Shown piece after piece: positions 33,793-43,026 of a stretch of 64,000 bases of DNA. This DNA comes from Proteiniclasticum sp. GTDB lineage: Bacteria > Bacillota > Clostridia > Clostridiales > Clostridiaceae. The stretch covers positions 186,001 to 250,000 of the forward strand of contig NZ_DOPX01000016.1 in NCBI RefSeq assembly GCF_003514505.1, given 5' to 3'. The first letter of the stretch is position 1. Every line of letters starts with the position of its first letter. The position numbers and the translations under genes were made by a program. The notes beneath the pieces are model-generated. The model was given only the letters and a program-made list of their open reading frames with translations, did no database searches and was not told the origin of the DNA.

Positions 33793-35460
33793 TTGAAAAC
33801 CGATATTCAAATCGCTCAAGAATCCACCATGCTCCACATCAGAGATGTGGCAGGGAAGATAGGTCTTTCTGAGGATGACCTGGACCTTTATGGCAAGTAT
33901 AAAGCCAAGATCTCTTTGGATGTGCTGAAGAGAAACAAGGACAAGGAAGATGCCAAGCTAATTCTTGTCACTGCCATCAATCCCACTCCTGCAGGGGAAG
34001 GAAAGTCCACCGTGACCGTAGGACTTGGTCAGGCGCTGAACAGAATCGGCAAGAAGACAGTCATTGCATTGCGTGAACCATCTTTAGGCCCCGTTTTTGG
34101 TGTAAAAGGCGGAGCTGCAGGTGGAGGATACAGCCAGGTTGTTCCCATGGAAGACATCAATCTTCATTTTACTGGAGATATGCACGCCATCACCACCACG
34201 AACAACCTCTTGGCAGCAGCCATCGACAACCATATTCATCAGGGAAATGCGCTGAACCTGGATATCCGAAGAATTCTTTTCAAGAGAGTCATGGATATGA
34301 ACGACAGATCCTTAAGACAGGTGAATGTAGGACTTGGCGGAAAGCCAAACGGATTCCCGAGAGAAGACGGATTTATGATCACCGTTGCTTCTGAAGTCAT
34401 GGCCATTCTTTGTCTTGCCACTTCTTTGGAAGACCTGAAAGAAAGAATGGGTGAGATCATGATTGGTTATAATCTTCAGGGAGAGCCGGTATTTGCCAAA
34501 GACCTGAAAGTGCAGGGAGCCATGGCGCTTCTCATGAAAGATGCCATCATGCCAAACCTTGTCCAGACCCTGGAAAACACACCCGCCATCATCCATGGTG
34601 GACCTTTTGCGAATATTGCCCATGGCTGCAACAGCATCCTGGCCACTCAGACCGCACTGAAGCTTGGAGACTATGTAGTAACAGAAGCTGGATTTGGTGC
34701 GGATCTTGGCGCAGAGAAGTTCCTGGACATCAAGTGCAGATTCGGTGGGCTGAACCCAAGTGCTGTGGTCATCGTGGCCACGGTAAGAGCCCTGAAACAT
34801 CACGGCGGTGTTCTGAAAGCAGATCTTTCCACACCTAATGTGGATGCGCTGAAAAAAGGAATTGTGAACCTGGAGAAACAGATTGAGAACATCAGAAAGT
34901 TCAATCTGGAGCCTGTGGTTGCCATCAACAGATTCATGTCCGATTCCGTGGAGGAGCTTCAGTTCATTGAAGAGTTCCTAAACAATATCCACGTGAATGT
35001 GGCTCTTACGGAAGTATGGGAAAAGGGCGGAGAAGGCGGAGAGGCTCTTGCGCATAAAGTTGTGGAAGTTGCTGAAAAATCCGGAACCTATAAACCGCTG
35101 TATGACGTGGAAAAATCCATCAAAGAAAAGATAGAGACCATTGTAAAAGAGATTTATGGTGGAAGCTCTGTGGCTTACAGCGCACAGGCTGAGAAAACCA
35201 TCAAAGAGATTGAAGCCATGGGACTCCATAAAAAACCCATCTGCATGGCCAAGACCCAGTACTCTTTATCCGATAATCCGAAGCTTCTGGGGGCACCCAA
35301 GAACTTTGAAGTGAAAGTCAATGAAGTGAAACTCAGTAACGGCGCAGGCTTTATTGTATGCCTCACCGGTGACATCATGACCATGCCGGGCCTTCCAAAG
35401 GTACCTGCAGCAAATCTCATGGACATCGACGAAGAAGGAAATATTGTGGGGCTGTTCTAG
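33793..35460 (+). CDS. fhs: Formate-tetrahydrofolate ligase
   Basis: 555 residues from the second of two tandem TTG codons (33793), which gives the family start MKTDIQIAQE and 8-nt spacing to GGGAGGT; the TTG at 33790 is the alternative. P-loop TPAGEGKST, and VKGGAAGGGYSQV and FGADLGAEKF motifs. It joins formate to tetrahydrofolate with ATP, for one-carbon and possibly acetogenic metabolism. No other Wood-Ljungdahl gene lies in the window. Confidence 0.97.
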   Translation: MKTDIQIAQESTMLHIRDVAGKIGLSEDDLDLYGKYKAKISLDVLKRNKDKEDAKLILVTAINPTPAGEGKSTVTVGLGQALNRIGKKTVIALREPSLGPVFGVKGGAAGGGYSQVVPMEDINLHFTGDMHAITTTNNLLAAAIDNHIHQGNALNLDIRRILFKRVMDMNDRSLRQVNVGLGGKPNGFPREDGFMITVASEVMAILCLATSLEDLKERMGEIMIGYNLQGEPVFAKDLKVQGAMALLMKDAIMPNLVQTLENTPAIIHGGPFANIAHGCNSILATQTALKLGDYVVTEAGFGADLGAEKFLDIKCRFGGLNPSAVVIVATVRALKHHGGVLKADLSTPNVDALKKGIVNLEKQIENIRKFNLEPVVAINRFMSDSVEELQFIEEFLNNIHVNVALTEVWEKGGEGGEALAHKVVEVAEKSGTYKPLYDVEKSIKEKIETIVKEIYGGSSVAYSAQAEKTIKEIEAMGLHKKPICMAKTQYSLSDNPKLLGAPKNFEVKVNEVKLSNGAGFIVCLTGDIMTMPGLPKVPAANLMDIDEEGNIVGLF

Positions 35461-35471
35461 AGGATAAAAAT

Positions 35472-35500
35472 GGCGGTGATTCCAAAGAATCACCGCTTAT
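35472..35500. terminator. Terminator between fhs and araC-type gene
   Basis: GCGGTGATTC-CAAA-GAATCACCGC followed by TTATTTT; it sits between convergent genes and overlaps the end of the regulator gene. Confidence 0.8.
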
Positions 35501-36357
35501 TTTGTTAGGGTGCTGTTTTTTCGCGCTTCTTTTCTGAACTCTGCAGGAGTGCGCCCCAGCTTTTTCTTGAAGGTCTGGGTAAAATAGGACTGAGAATTGA
35601 AGCCTACGATGTTTGAAATCTGTGAGATGGTGTGATGTGTAGTTTCCAGAAGGTGTTTGGATTCCTCAATTCTTTTGTCTATGAGATAATGGATAGGCGT
35701 CGTATCAAAGTGCTTTTTGAACACATGGACCAGATAGTATTTATCAAGATAGGTCTCATTGGCCAAAGTGTCCAGGGTGATGGGCTCTGAGTAGTGGATG
35801 TCAATATAGTTCTTGATGTAGGTGCATTCTTTGGTGGTGTTTTTCTGTGGTGCGAGCCTCAAAGGTGCTTTGGTCCTTCGAACCAGATTAAGGAGCAGGA
35901 TGTTCAGGTAGTTCTGGCAGATGTACTCATAAGCATCCTCCTTCTTTTCCACCTCACTGATGAGAGACTGGAATACGGTCAGGATTTCTTCCCGGTACTT
36001 GCGGTAATTATGAAAACTGTAAAGACTCTCTTCCTGAGAATGGCCTGTCTCCTGAAGGGATAAAGAGAGCCCGTCGATGCCCAGCACAATATACTCCAAT
36101 GGATTCGCATCCTTGGAGGACTCTGTATGCACTACATTGGCGTTGACTATGACAAGGTCATCCTCCACCACATGGAAGGTTTTGTCTTCAATGAGAAAGT
36201 TCCCGGATCCTTTCACCACATAGAAAAGTTCTGTGAAGGGATGACTGTGCATGGTGGAGTGCCAGTCTTTTTCGTAGCGTGCCTTGGAGACATAGATGAG
36301 ACTGGCGGAAATCCGTTCGTTGTTGTGGTTGATGATCTTATAGACAATATTGGACAA
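35497..36357 (-). CDS. AraC family regulator of the lacto-N-biose operon
   Basis: 286 residues from TTG 36357, preceded by AAAGGAG; an 18-codon upstream extension lacks an SD. N-terminal cupin sensor domain (HSHPFTELFYVVKGSGNFLI) and a C-terminal double HTH (ITLDTLANETYLDKYYLVHVF, then ISQISNIVGFNSQSYFTQTFKK). Divergent from the CUT1 importer and lacto-N-biose genes, which it probably activates in response to the sugar. Confidence 0.92.
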   Translation of the reverse strand: MSNIVYKIINHNNERISASLIYVSKARYEKDWHSTMHSHPFTELFYVVKGSGNFLIEDKTFHVVEDDLVIVNANVVHTESSKDANPLEYIVLGIDGLSLSLQETGHSQEESLYSFHNYRKYREEILTVFQSLISEVEKKEDAYEYICQNYLNILLLNLVRRTKAPLRLAPQKNTTKECTYIKNYIDIHYSEPITLDTLANETYLDKYYLVHVFKKHFDTTPIHYLIDKRIEESKHLLETTHHTISQISNIVGFNSQSYFTQTFKKKLGRTPAEFRKEARKNSTLTK

Positions 36358-36411
36358 ACTGGCAGCTCCTTTCCTCTGGACATGTAATCCTTTTACCTTA
36401 TTATAAAACAA

Positions 36412-36530
36412 TTATCTGATATAGCAATATAATGATAATTCATCACAAGATAATGATACTAAAAACGTTTACCGAAATTTATACTAAAGATAACAAGTTG
36501 CGTAGAGCAATGATTAACTAGGAGGGTCCC
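36412..36530. promoter_or_regulatory. Divergent regulatory region of the lacto-N-biose operon
   Basis: AT-rich, with several GATAAT/ATTATC elements (for example 36410-36416, 36434-36439 and 36449-36454) that could be AraC-type half-sites, and a symmetric AAACGTTTAC (36464-36473) that resembles a CcpA cre or LacI-type site with two mismatches. No clean -35/-10 pair stands out, as expected for an activator-dependent promoter. Confidence 0.35.
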
Positions 36531-37916
36531 ATGAAGAAAATTTTAGCACTTCTTATGTCCATTACCCTGGTCGTTGGCCTTTCAGCCTGCGGTCAGAAAA
36601 CTGAAGATGATCCTGTTACTCCAGGAGGTACAGAAACACCATCAGAAACCCCTGGCGAAACCGAAGAAAGAACCCTGAAGATTGCGGGTCTAGAGGGAGG
36701 ATACGGAAAAGAGCATTGGATGGCCGTTGCCGAGAAGTTTGAGGCAAACAATCCTGGCGTTACTGTGGAACTGACACTGGAAAAGAACATCGAAGATGTT
36801 CTGAGACCTCAGATTCAGGCCATGAATGTACCGGATCTTATGTATATCTCTGTAGGCCGTGAAGGTATGATGACAGAAACTCTCATCAAAGAAAATGCTG
36901 TTGTGGATATCACAGATGTGCTCTCCATGAAAGTTCCTGGAGAAGAAGTCACCGTTGGTGAAAAAATCATCCCAGGCTTTACCGATACGCTGATCACCAA
37001 TCCTTATGGAGATGGCAAGACTTACCTGGCACCTCTTTTCTATGGACCAACAGGACTGTTCTATAACAGCGGTCTGGTGGGAGAAGGAAAGACCTATGCC
37101 CTTCCAGAAACCTTTGAAGAGCTTTTTGCACTGAATGAGACAGCAAAAGCCAATGGAAGCTCCCTGTTCACCTATCCTACCACAGGATACTTTGATGCGT
37201 TCTTCTATGCACTGGTCAATGAGGTGGGTGGTGCTGACTTCTTCAACAAGGCCATGACCTTTGATGTGGAAACCTGGAACAGCGATACCATGAAAGAAGT
37301 TTTCGCTATCGTTGGTGAACTTGTTTCCTACAATCATCCTGACACAGTGGCCCAGGCAAACAATGAAGGATTCACCAAGAACCAGCAGCTGATTCTGGAC
37401 AACAAAGCACTGTTTATTCCAAACGGTACCTGGCTGCCAGGAGAAATGGAAAAAGCACCAAGAGCAGAAGGCTTTGAGTGGGGATTCACCGCACTGCCAG
37501 CAGTGGAAAAGGGTGGAGACCGCTACTCCTATACATTCTTTGAACAGATGTACATTCCTGAAGGTGCAAAAGAAGCAGATCTTGCAAAAGAGTTCATTGC
37601 GTACATGTACTCAGATGAAGCAGCAAAGATCATCTATGAGAAGTCCGGTGCAGTTATGCCTGTGACTACAGCCTCCTCCTTCATGACGGATGAGGATCCA
37701 AACAAGCTTTACTATTCTGTATATGACGATGGAGCAAAGGCAGCCATGGGCGGTTTCCAGTCTGCGCCAGCAGTGGAAGGTGTAGATCTTGTGAGCAGCA
37801 CCGGAATTCTCTTTGGCACCATCAATTCTGTAGCCACAGGAGATAAGACAGTGGATACATGGCATCAGGAAGTTGTGGATGCAGTGACCAAAATCAGTGC
37901 AGCAATGAACAACTAA
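36531..37916 (+). CDS. CUT1 ABC sugar-binding lipoprotein
   Basis: 461 residues. Lipobox SAC with Cys20, then a Pro/Thr/Glu linker (about 24-44), then a type-2 extracellular solute-binding domain (KIAGLEGGYGKEHWMAVAEKFEANNPGV). It delivers an oligosaccharide, most likely lacto-N-biose or galacto-N-biose given the downstream phosphorylase. SD AGGAGGG. Confidence 0.93.
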   Translation: MKKILALLMSITLVVGLSACGQKTEDDPVTPGGTETPSETPGETEERTLKIAGLEGGYGKEHWMAVAEKFEANNPGVTVELTLEKNIEDVLRPQIQAMNVPDLMYISVGREGMMTETLIKENAVVDITDVLSMKVPGEEVTVGEKIIPGFTDTLITNPYGDGKTYLAPLFYGPTGLFYNSGLVGEGKTYALPETFEELFALNETAKANGSSLFTYPTTGYFDAFFYALVNEVGGADFFNKAMTFDVETWNSDTMKEVFAIVGELVSYNHPDTVAQANNEGFTKNQQLILDNKALFIPNGTWLPGEMEKAPRAEGFEWGFTALPAVEKGGDRYSYTFFEQMYIPEGAKEADLAKEFIAYMYSDEAAKIIYEKSGAVMPVTTASSFMTDEDPNKLYYSVYDDGAKAAMGGFQSAPAVEGVDLVSSTGILFGTINSVATGDKTVDTWHQEVVDAVTKISAAMNN

Positions 37917-37940
37917 TGAGTTGATTTTACGGATGACCAC

Positions 37941-37972
37941 GGTGGAAGAAAACTCTTCCACCGTTCATTTTT
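37941..37972 (+). terminator. Internal hairpin between binding protein and permeases
   Basis: ACGGTGGAAGA-AAAC-TCTTCCACCGT followed by TCATTTTT. A leaky terminator here would give more binding protein than permease, a usual arrangement in such operons. Confidence 0.7.
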
Positions 37973-37988
37973 GAAAGGGGTGATATGA

Positions 37989-38879
37989 ATGAAAGACAGA
38001 GCAAAGAAAAGATTCATCGCTGCCTGCATTGCGCCGGCCTTGATCCTTGTTCTTGTATTTATGGCGTATCCTACGCTGAATGTCTTCATCATGTCTTTAT
38101 ACAAATGGGGAGGTCTCTCGAGAAACAAGACCTTCGTTGGACTGAATAATTTTCTTCTACTCACAAAGGACACCAATTTTATACGGTCCCTGCAGAACAC
38201 CCTGATGATCATTGTCCTTGTCACCATGGTGACGCTTTCTGTGGCCATGATCTTCGCCTCTATTCTTGTGCGGGAAAAGATCAAAGGGCAGAATTTTTTC
38301 AGAATTGTGTTCTACATACCGAATATCCTGTCAGTGGTGGTAATTTCTTCCATCTTCTCGGCCATCTATGACCCCAGTATGGGACTTCTCAATGGACTAT
38401 TAAGAGGCATCCGTGGAGAGGGATTTGAGAACATCCAGTGGCTGGGCAATCAGAAAATCGTGCTCTATGCCATCATCGTGGCCATGATCTGGCAGGCGGT
38501 GGGCTACTACATGGTCATGTACATGGCCAGTATGAGCAGCATCCCGGTCCATCTTTACGAAGCGGCAGATATTGAGGGCGCTGGCAAAGTCAAGCAGTTC
38601 TTCAACATCACCTTGCCTCTCGTGTGGGATACGGTGAGGACCACCTTGACCTTTTATGTCATCAGCTCCATCAATCTGAGTTTTCTTTTTGTGAAGGTGA
38701 TGACCTCCGGAGGACCTGACGGTGCCTCCAATGTAATTTTGAACTATATGTACAACCAGGCGTATACCAATTCCAGTTACGGATATGGTATGTCCATTGG
38801 TGTTGTGATCTTTCTCTTTTCGTTCCTCTTGTCTCTTCTTGTGAACAAGCTGACGAAACGGGAACAGTACCAGTATTAA
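37989..38879 (+). CDS. CUT1 ABC transporter permease (MalF type)
   Basis: 296 residues, six membrane helices. EAA loop EAADIEGAGKVKQFFNITLPL (the ATPase docking site) is intact. SD AAAGGGG. It works with the next permease. No dedicated ATPase is encoded here; CUT1 importers commonly share one MsmK/UgpC-type ATPase encoded elsewhere. Confidence 0.93.
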   Translation: MKDRAKKRFIAACIAPALILVLVFMAYPTLNVFIMSLYKWGGLSRNKTFVGLNNFLLLTKDTNFIRSLQNTLMIIVLVTMVTLSVAMIFASILVREKIKGQNFFRIVFYIPNILSVVVISSIFSAIYDPSMGLLNGLLRGIRGEGFENIQWLGNQKIVLYAIIVAMIWQAVGYYMVMYMASMSSIPVHLYEAADIEGAGKVKQFFNITLPLVWDTVRTTLTFYVISSINLSFLFVKVMTSGGPDGASNVILNYMYNQAYTNSSYGYGMSIGVVIFLFSFLLSLLVNKLTKREQYQY

Positions 38880-38891
38880 TAGGAGGAACGG

Positions 38892-39761
38892 ATGAAAAAG
38901 AAAAAGATCAATCTCTATAAGCTCTTCATCTATAGTGCACTGATTGCCCTTGCAGTCAGTATCATCGTTCCGGTTCTCTGGGTTTTCATGGCTTCCGTCA
39001 AAGACAATCAGGAGTTTTACGGAAATCCCTGGAGCCTGCCTAAAGCCATCCGCTGGGAGAACTTCAAAGAAGCGGTGGAGATTGCCAATATGGGAGAGTA
39101 CTTCACAAACTCCATTGTGGTGACGGCCCTGGCCATTGGCATTCTTCTTCTGGTCTCTATTCCCTGTGCCTATGCTCTTGCAAGATTTGAGTTTAAAGGA
39201 CGGAAAATCCTCTCGGGCATTTTTCAGGCGGGGATTTTTATCAACGTGAACTACATCGTCGTACCGATATTTCTGATGCTTCTTGATTGGGACATCGCTC
39301 TTCGGGGACGCTTTGACAGAGGATTCTTCCTGGACAACCGGTTTGTGCTGGCCCTGGTGTATGCAGCCACAGCCATTCCTTTTACTGTATATCTTCTGTC
39401 CAATTATTTCAGAACCATTCCCAAGGAGTTTGAGGAAGCGGCCAGTGTGGATGGAGCCAGCCACTTCAAAACCATGGTGTCTATTATGATACCCATGGCA
39501 AAACCCAGCATCATCACGGTGATTCTGTTCAACTTCCTGGCCTTTTGGAATGAATATATTATTGCCCTGACTCTAATGCCCAGCGGCACCAAAACGCTGC
39601 CGGTGGGACTGATCAATCTGATGCAGTCCCAAAGAGGTGCGGCAAACTATGGTCCTATGTACGCTGGTCTTGTGCTGGTGATGCTGCCGACCTTGATTCT
39701 CTATGTGCTTGTACAAAAGAAACTAACTGAAGGAATGACTGTTGGAGGAGTGAAAGGATAA
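38892..39761 (+). CDS. CUT1 ABC transporter permease (MalG type)
   Basis: 289 residues, six membrane helices; EAA loop EEAASVDGASHFKTMVSIMIPM and C-terminal GMTVGGVKG typical of MalG. SD AGGAGG, 12 nt after the first permease gene; the phosphorylase starts 1 nt after its stop. Confidence 0.93.
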   Translation: MKKKKINLYKLFIYSALIALAVSIIVPVLWVFMASVKDNQEFYGNPWSLPKAIRWENFKEAVEIANMGEYFTNSIVVTALAIGILLLVSIPCAYALARFEFKGRKILSGIFQAGIFINVNYIVVPIFLMLLDWDIALRGRFDRGFFLDNRFVLALVYAATAIPFTVYLLSNYFRTIPKEFEEAASVDGASHFKTMVSIMIPMAKPSIITVILFNFLAFWNEYIIALTLMPSGTKTLPVGLINLMQSQRGAANYGPMYAGLVLVMLPTLILYVLVQKKLTEGMTVGGVKG

Positions 39762-39762
39762 T

Positions 39763-41940
39763 ATGAGTAAAACAAAAGGTCGAGTGACCTTGCCAAGTGA
39801 AACGGGGTTTTTGGAAGAAACCAAGGAAATGATGGAGCGCTGGGGCGCTGATGCCATCAGAGACAGTGACGGCACAAAGCTTTCAGAAGATCTGAAAAAC
39901 CTGGATGCCAAAATCTACACAACCTATTTTGTCAGCAGAGGACATAATGATTTTTCAAGAAATCATATGGATGAAACCCAGTCCATGTATCTCATGAGCC
40001 GCCATACTTTAGCGGTGGACACCACTCTCCGCATTTCTTTTATGGACGGATATTTCCGCCAGCAGGTGACGCCGGATTACGTTCATGACCCCAAAGTCTA
40101 TTGGGAAGTCATAGACCGGACCATGGATGAAGTCGTACCTTTGGAGAACTGGGAACTTTCCTTTGAAAGTGATGAGGTGATTTTGAAAGATATCACGCCT
40201 TACCATGAGTACACCGTGTCTTTCCTGGTGAAAGCCATCTGGGATCCCACCCAGATGTACAACCACATCACCAACAACTGGGGAGACAAAGAGCACGACA
40301 TTCCCTTTGATGTGAGAAAGAAGCACTCCAATGAATACATCCATAGTTACATGACCAAGTGGCTGGAAGAGAATCCAAGAACGGACGTCGTAAGATTCAC
40401 CACTTTCTTCTATCATTTCACTTTGGTGTTCAATGATCTTGGAAAAGAGAAGTTTGTGGACTGGTTCGGATACAGCGCCAGCATTTCTGTAGATGCTTTA
40501 GAAGCCTTTGCCAAGGAAAAGGGCTACAGACTCCGCCCAGAGCATATTGTGGACAAAGGATACTATAATACAGCTTTCCGAGTGCCCACAAAGGAGTATC
40601 TGGACTTTATTGACTTCCAGAGCGCTTATGTGGCAGACCAGGCGAAAAAACTGGTGGATGAGGTGCACAGGCACGGAAAAGAAGCCATGATGTTCCTGGG
40701 AGACAACTGGATTGGCACAGAGCCCTACGGCAAGTACTTCCCGAAAATCGGGTTAGATGCTGTGGTCGGCTCCGTAGGCGGGGGAGCAACCCTTCGGATG
40801 ATTTCCGAGATTCCAGGAGTAAAGTACACGGAAGGAAGATTCCTGCCGTACTTTTTCCCGGATACCTTCCGGGAAGGCAATGATCCTACCATCGAAGCTA
40901 AAGAAAACTGGAGAATGGCCAGACGTGCCATCATGAGAAAGCCTGTGGACCGGATTGGATACGGCGGATACCTTTCTCTTGCCTATCAGTTCCCTAATTT
41001 TGTGGATTATATCGAAAAGGTTACAGATGAATTTAGAGAAATCTACGACAACATTAAAGGAAAAAAACCATACACAGGACTCAAAGTAGCGGTTCTAAAT
41101 TCCTGGGGTACCCTCAGGTCCTGGCAGACCCATATGGTAGCCCATGCACTGTGGTATAAGCAGATCTACTCCTACTTGGGTATTTTGGAAGCCTTAAGTG
41201 GAGACAGCGTCGAAGTATCCTTCCTGTCTTTCGAAGATGTGAAAACCAATGGCGTGCCACAGGATGTGGACGTTATTCTCAATGCAGGGGATGCAGGAAC
41301 TGCATTTTCTGGTGGAGAGGAGTGGCTGGATGAGAAGCTTGTCACCACCATCAGAAAATGGGTCCATGAAGGCGGCGGATTCATCGGGGTGGGAGAACCT
41401 TCTGCGGTGCATCATGGCGGACGATACTTCCAGCTGGCAGACATTCTTGGCGTGGACAAAGAGCTGGGCTTCAGTCTCAGCACAGACAAATACTTCCACA
41501 CAGCCAAAGAGAAGCATTTCATCACAGAGGGGATAGAATCTTCACTGGACTTTGGTGAAGGCATGAAAAATATTTATGCTTTAGGAAAAGACACCGAAAT
41601 TTTAAGCTACCATGACGGTCAGGTGGAGCTCTCTGCCCATGACTTCGGGAAAGGAAGAGGCATCTACATTGCAGGACTTCCCTTCAACTTTGAGAATGCA
41701 AGGCTCCTTCATAGGTCCATGTATTATGCAGCCCATAAGGAAGAGGACCTTCATAAGCTTTTTGCCGAAAATATTTATGTGGAAGTGCATGGATATCCGG
41801 AGATTGGAAGATATGCTCTGGTGAACAATACTGATATAGAGCAAGAAACTGCAGTCTATGATGAACAGGGCAGAAAGACCGTGACGGTTCTAGCGCCCCA
41901 GGAGATCAGATGGATGGAGATGGAGAAAAATGAAGAGTAA
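39763..41940 (+). CDS. lnpA: 1,3-beta-galactosyl-N-acetylhexosamine phosphorylase (GH112)
   Basis: 725 residues, close to the 751 of the bifidobacterial enzyme. It starts GRVTLPSETGFLEETKEMMERWG, the GH112 N-terminus. Asp314 in FLGDNWIGTEP is at the position of the catalytic Asp (313 in Bifidobacterium). It phosphorolyses lacto-N-biose or galacto-N-biose to galactose-1-P and GlcNAc/GalNAc, which feeds the two genes downstream. Substrate sources are milk oligosaccharides and mucin core-1 glycans. Confidence 0.95.
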   Translation: MSKTKGRVTLPSETGFLEETKEMMERWGADAIRDSDGTKLSEDLKNLDAKIYTTYFVSRGHNDFSRNHMDETQSMYLMSRHTLAVDTTLRISFMDGYFRQQVTPDYVHDPKVYWEVIDRTMDEVVPLENWELSFESDEVILKDITPYHEYTVSFLVKAIWDPTQMYNHITNNWGDKEHDIPFDVRKKHSNEYIHSYMTKWLEENPRTDVVRFTTFFYHFTLVFNDLGKEKFVDWFGYSASISVDALEAFAKEKGYRLRPEHIVDKGYYNTAFRVPTKEYLDFIDFQSAYVADQAKKLVDEVHRHGKEAMMFLGDNWIGTEPYGKYFPKIGLDAVVGSVGGGATLRMISEIPGVKYTEGRFLPYFFPDTFREGNDPTIEAKENWRMARRAIMRKPVDRIGYGGYLSLAYQFPNFVDYIEKVTDEFREIYDNIKGKKPYTGLKVAVLNSWGTLRSWQTHMVAHALWYKQIYSYLGILEALSGDSVEVSFLSFEDVKTNGVPQDVDVILNAGDAGTAFSGGEEWLDEKLVTTIRKWVHEGGGFIGVGEPSAVHHGGRYFQLADILGVDKELGFSLSTDKYFHTAKEKHFITEGIESSLDFGEGMKNIYALGKDTEILSYHDGQVELSAHDFGKGRGIYIAGLPFNFENARLLHRSMYYAAHKEEDLHKLFAENIYVEVHGYPEIGRYALVNNTDIEQETAVYDEQGRKTVTVLAPQEIRWMEMEKNEE

Positions 41941-42091
41941 GACGATTCTTATGACAGGAGTTTTCCTGGCAGGACTGGTGCTCCTCTTTACAGGTCATAG
42001 AATACAAGGTCTGGCAGGTCTGGGGATCATGATCCTCGGCCTGGGCCTTCTTCTTGGAGATCTTTATCTTTATAACGCGGCACAACGCTAA
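41930..42091 (+). CDS. Small membrane protein in the lacto-N-biose operon
   Basis: 53 residues, ATG 41930 inside the last codons of the phosphorylase gene (11-nt overlap), with GGAG at normal spacing. Almost wholly hydrophobic: two helices (about 5-22 and 27-48) rich in Gly/Leu. It ends 11 nt before the next ATG, so the reading frame fills the gap exactly. Unknown function; likely real given the coupling and SD. Confidence 0.65.
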   Translation: MKSKTILMTGVFLAGLVLLFTGHRIQGLAGLGIMILGLGLLLGDLYLYNAAQR

Positions 42092-42102
42092 GGAGGGGAA
42101 GG

Positions 42103-43026
42103 ATGAACAGACAAAAGAGAGAAAAAACGCTGCTGGTTATGGCTGCGGGCATGGGCTCAAGGTTTGGCGGCCTGAAACAGCTGACCCCTGTAGGTCCATC
42201 CGGAGAGTGCATTCTGGAGTACTCCATGTTTGATGCGTTCAGACATGGATTCACAAAAGTTGTGCTGATGATCCGCAAGGAGAATCAGCATCTCTTTGAA
42301 GAAGCCTTTGCGGACAAAATGAATCCTTATGGAAAGATTGCCTATGCCTATCAGAAGAAAGAAGATGTGCCGAAGGGGATTGGTGAGGACGCTCTGTCTT
42401 CAGAACGTAAAAAACCCTGGGGAACAGGACAGGCGGTATATGCGGCACGACACGAAATCAGCGGACCTTTTATGGTCATCAATGCCGATGATTTTTACGG
42501 AGAAGAAACCTTCGAGAAGATGTCCGGTATACTGGATAGATTGGATGAAAAGCAGGGAGCGCTGGTTTCTTATGAGCTGGAGAAAACCATGAGCAGGTTC
42601 GGCAGCGTATCCCGGGGGCTCGTCACTGCGAAGGAAGACGGCATGCTTCTTCATGTGCGGGAAATCAAGGATCTTTCCTATGAGGGAGAAGACATCTGTT
42701 CTCAGGAATGTGCGGATCTGAAAGTGCTTCCCAGCCAGCCGGTATCCATGAATGTATGGGGATTTCATCCGACCATTTTCAGTCAGCTGGAGAAAGAATT
42801 CGCAGCGTTTCTCAAAACTTCAGGACAAGAACTGAAAAAAGAGTTTCTGCTGCCAGAAGCCATTCAGGCTCTTGTGGACAGGAAAGAGCTGGAGGTTCTG
42901 GTGAGAGAAAGTAAAGAAACCTGGTTGGGGATGACCTACTCGGAAGATAAACATTATGTAGCAGAAGGACTTCTTGAGAAAGTCCAAAAGGGGCAGTATC
43001 CCCGAAATCTGTGGGAGGAAGTATGA
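42103..43026 (+). CDS. Sugar-1-phosphate nucleotidyltransferase
   Basis: 307 residues. Nucleotidyltransferase signature LLVMAAGMGSRFGGLKQL (10-27) and catalytic Asp in INADDFYGEE. In bifidobacteria LnpC, a larger uridylyltransferase, exchanges UMP between UDP-Glc and HexNAc-1-P or Gal-1-P; here a small NTP-type transferase takes that slot and probably makes UDP-HexNAc or UDP-Gal from UTP. SD AGGAGGGG. It overlaps the kinase gene by 4 nt. Confidence 0.85.
   Translation: MNRQKREKTLLVMAAGMGSRFGGLKQLTPVGPSGECILEYSMFDAFRHGFTKVVLMIRKENQHLFEEAFADKMNPYGKIAYAYQKKEDVPKGIGEDALSSERKKPWGTGQAVYAARHEISGPFMVINADDFYGEETFEKMSGILDRLDEKQGALVSYELEKTMSRFGSVSRGLVTAKEDGMLLHVREIKDLSYEGEDICSQECADLKVLPSQPVSMNVWGFHPTIFSQLEKEFAAFLKTSGQELKKEFLLPEAIQALVDRKELEVLVRESKETWLGMTYSEDKHYVAEGLLEKVQKGQYPRNLWEEV

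Noticed and set aside
36464..36473. CcpA cre site before the lacto-N-biose operon
   Set aside because: Two mismatches at key positions and no clear core promoter; kept only as a weak note in the regulatory region entry.
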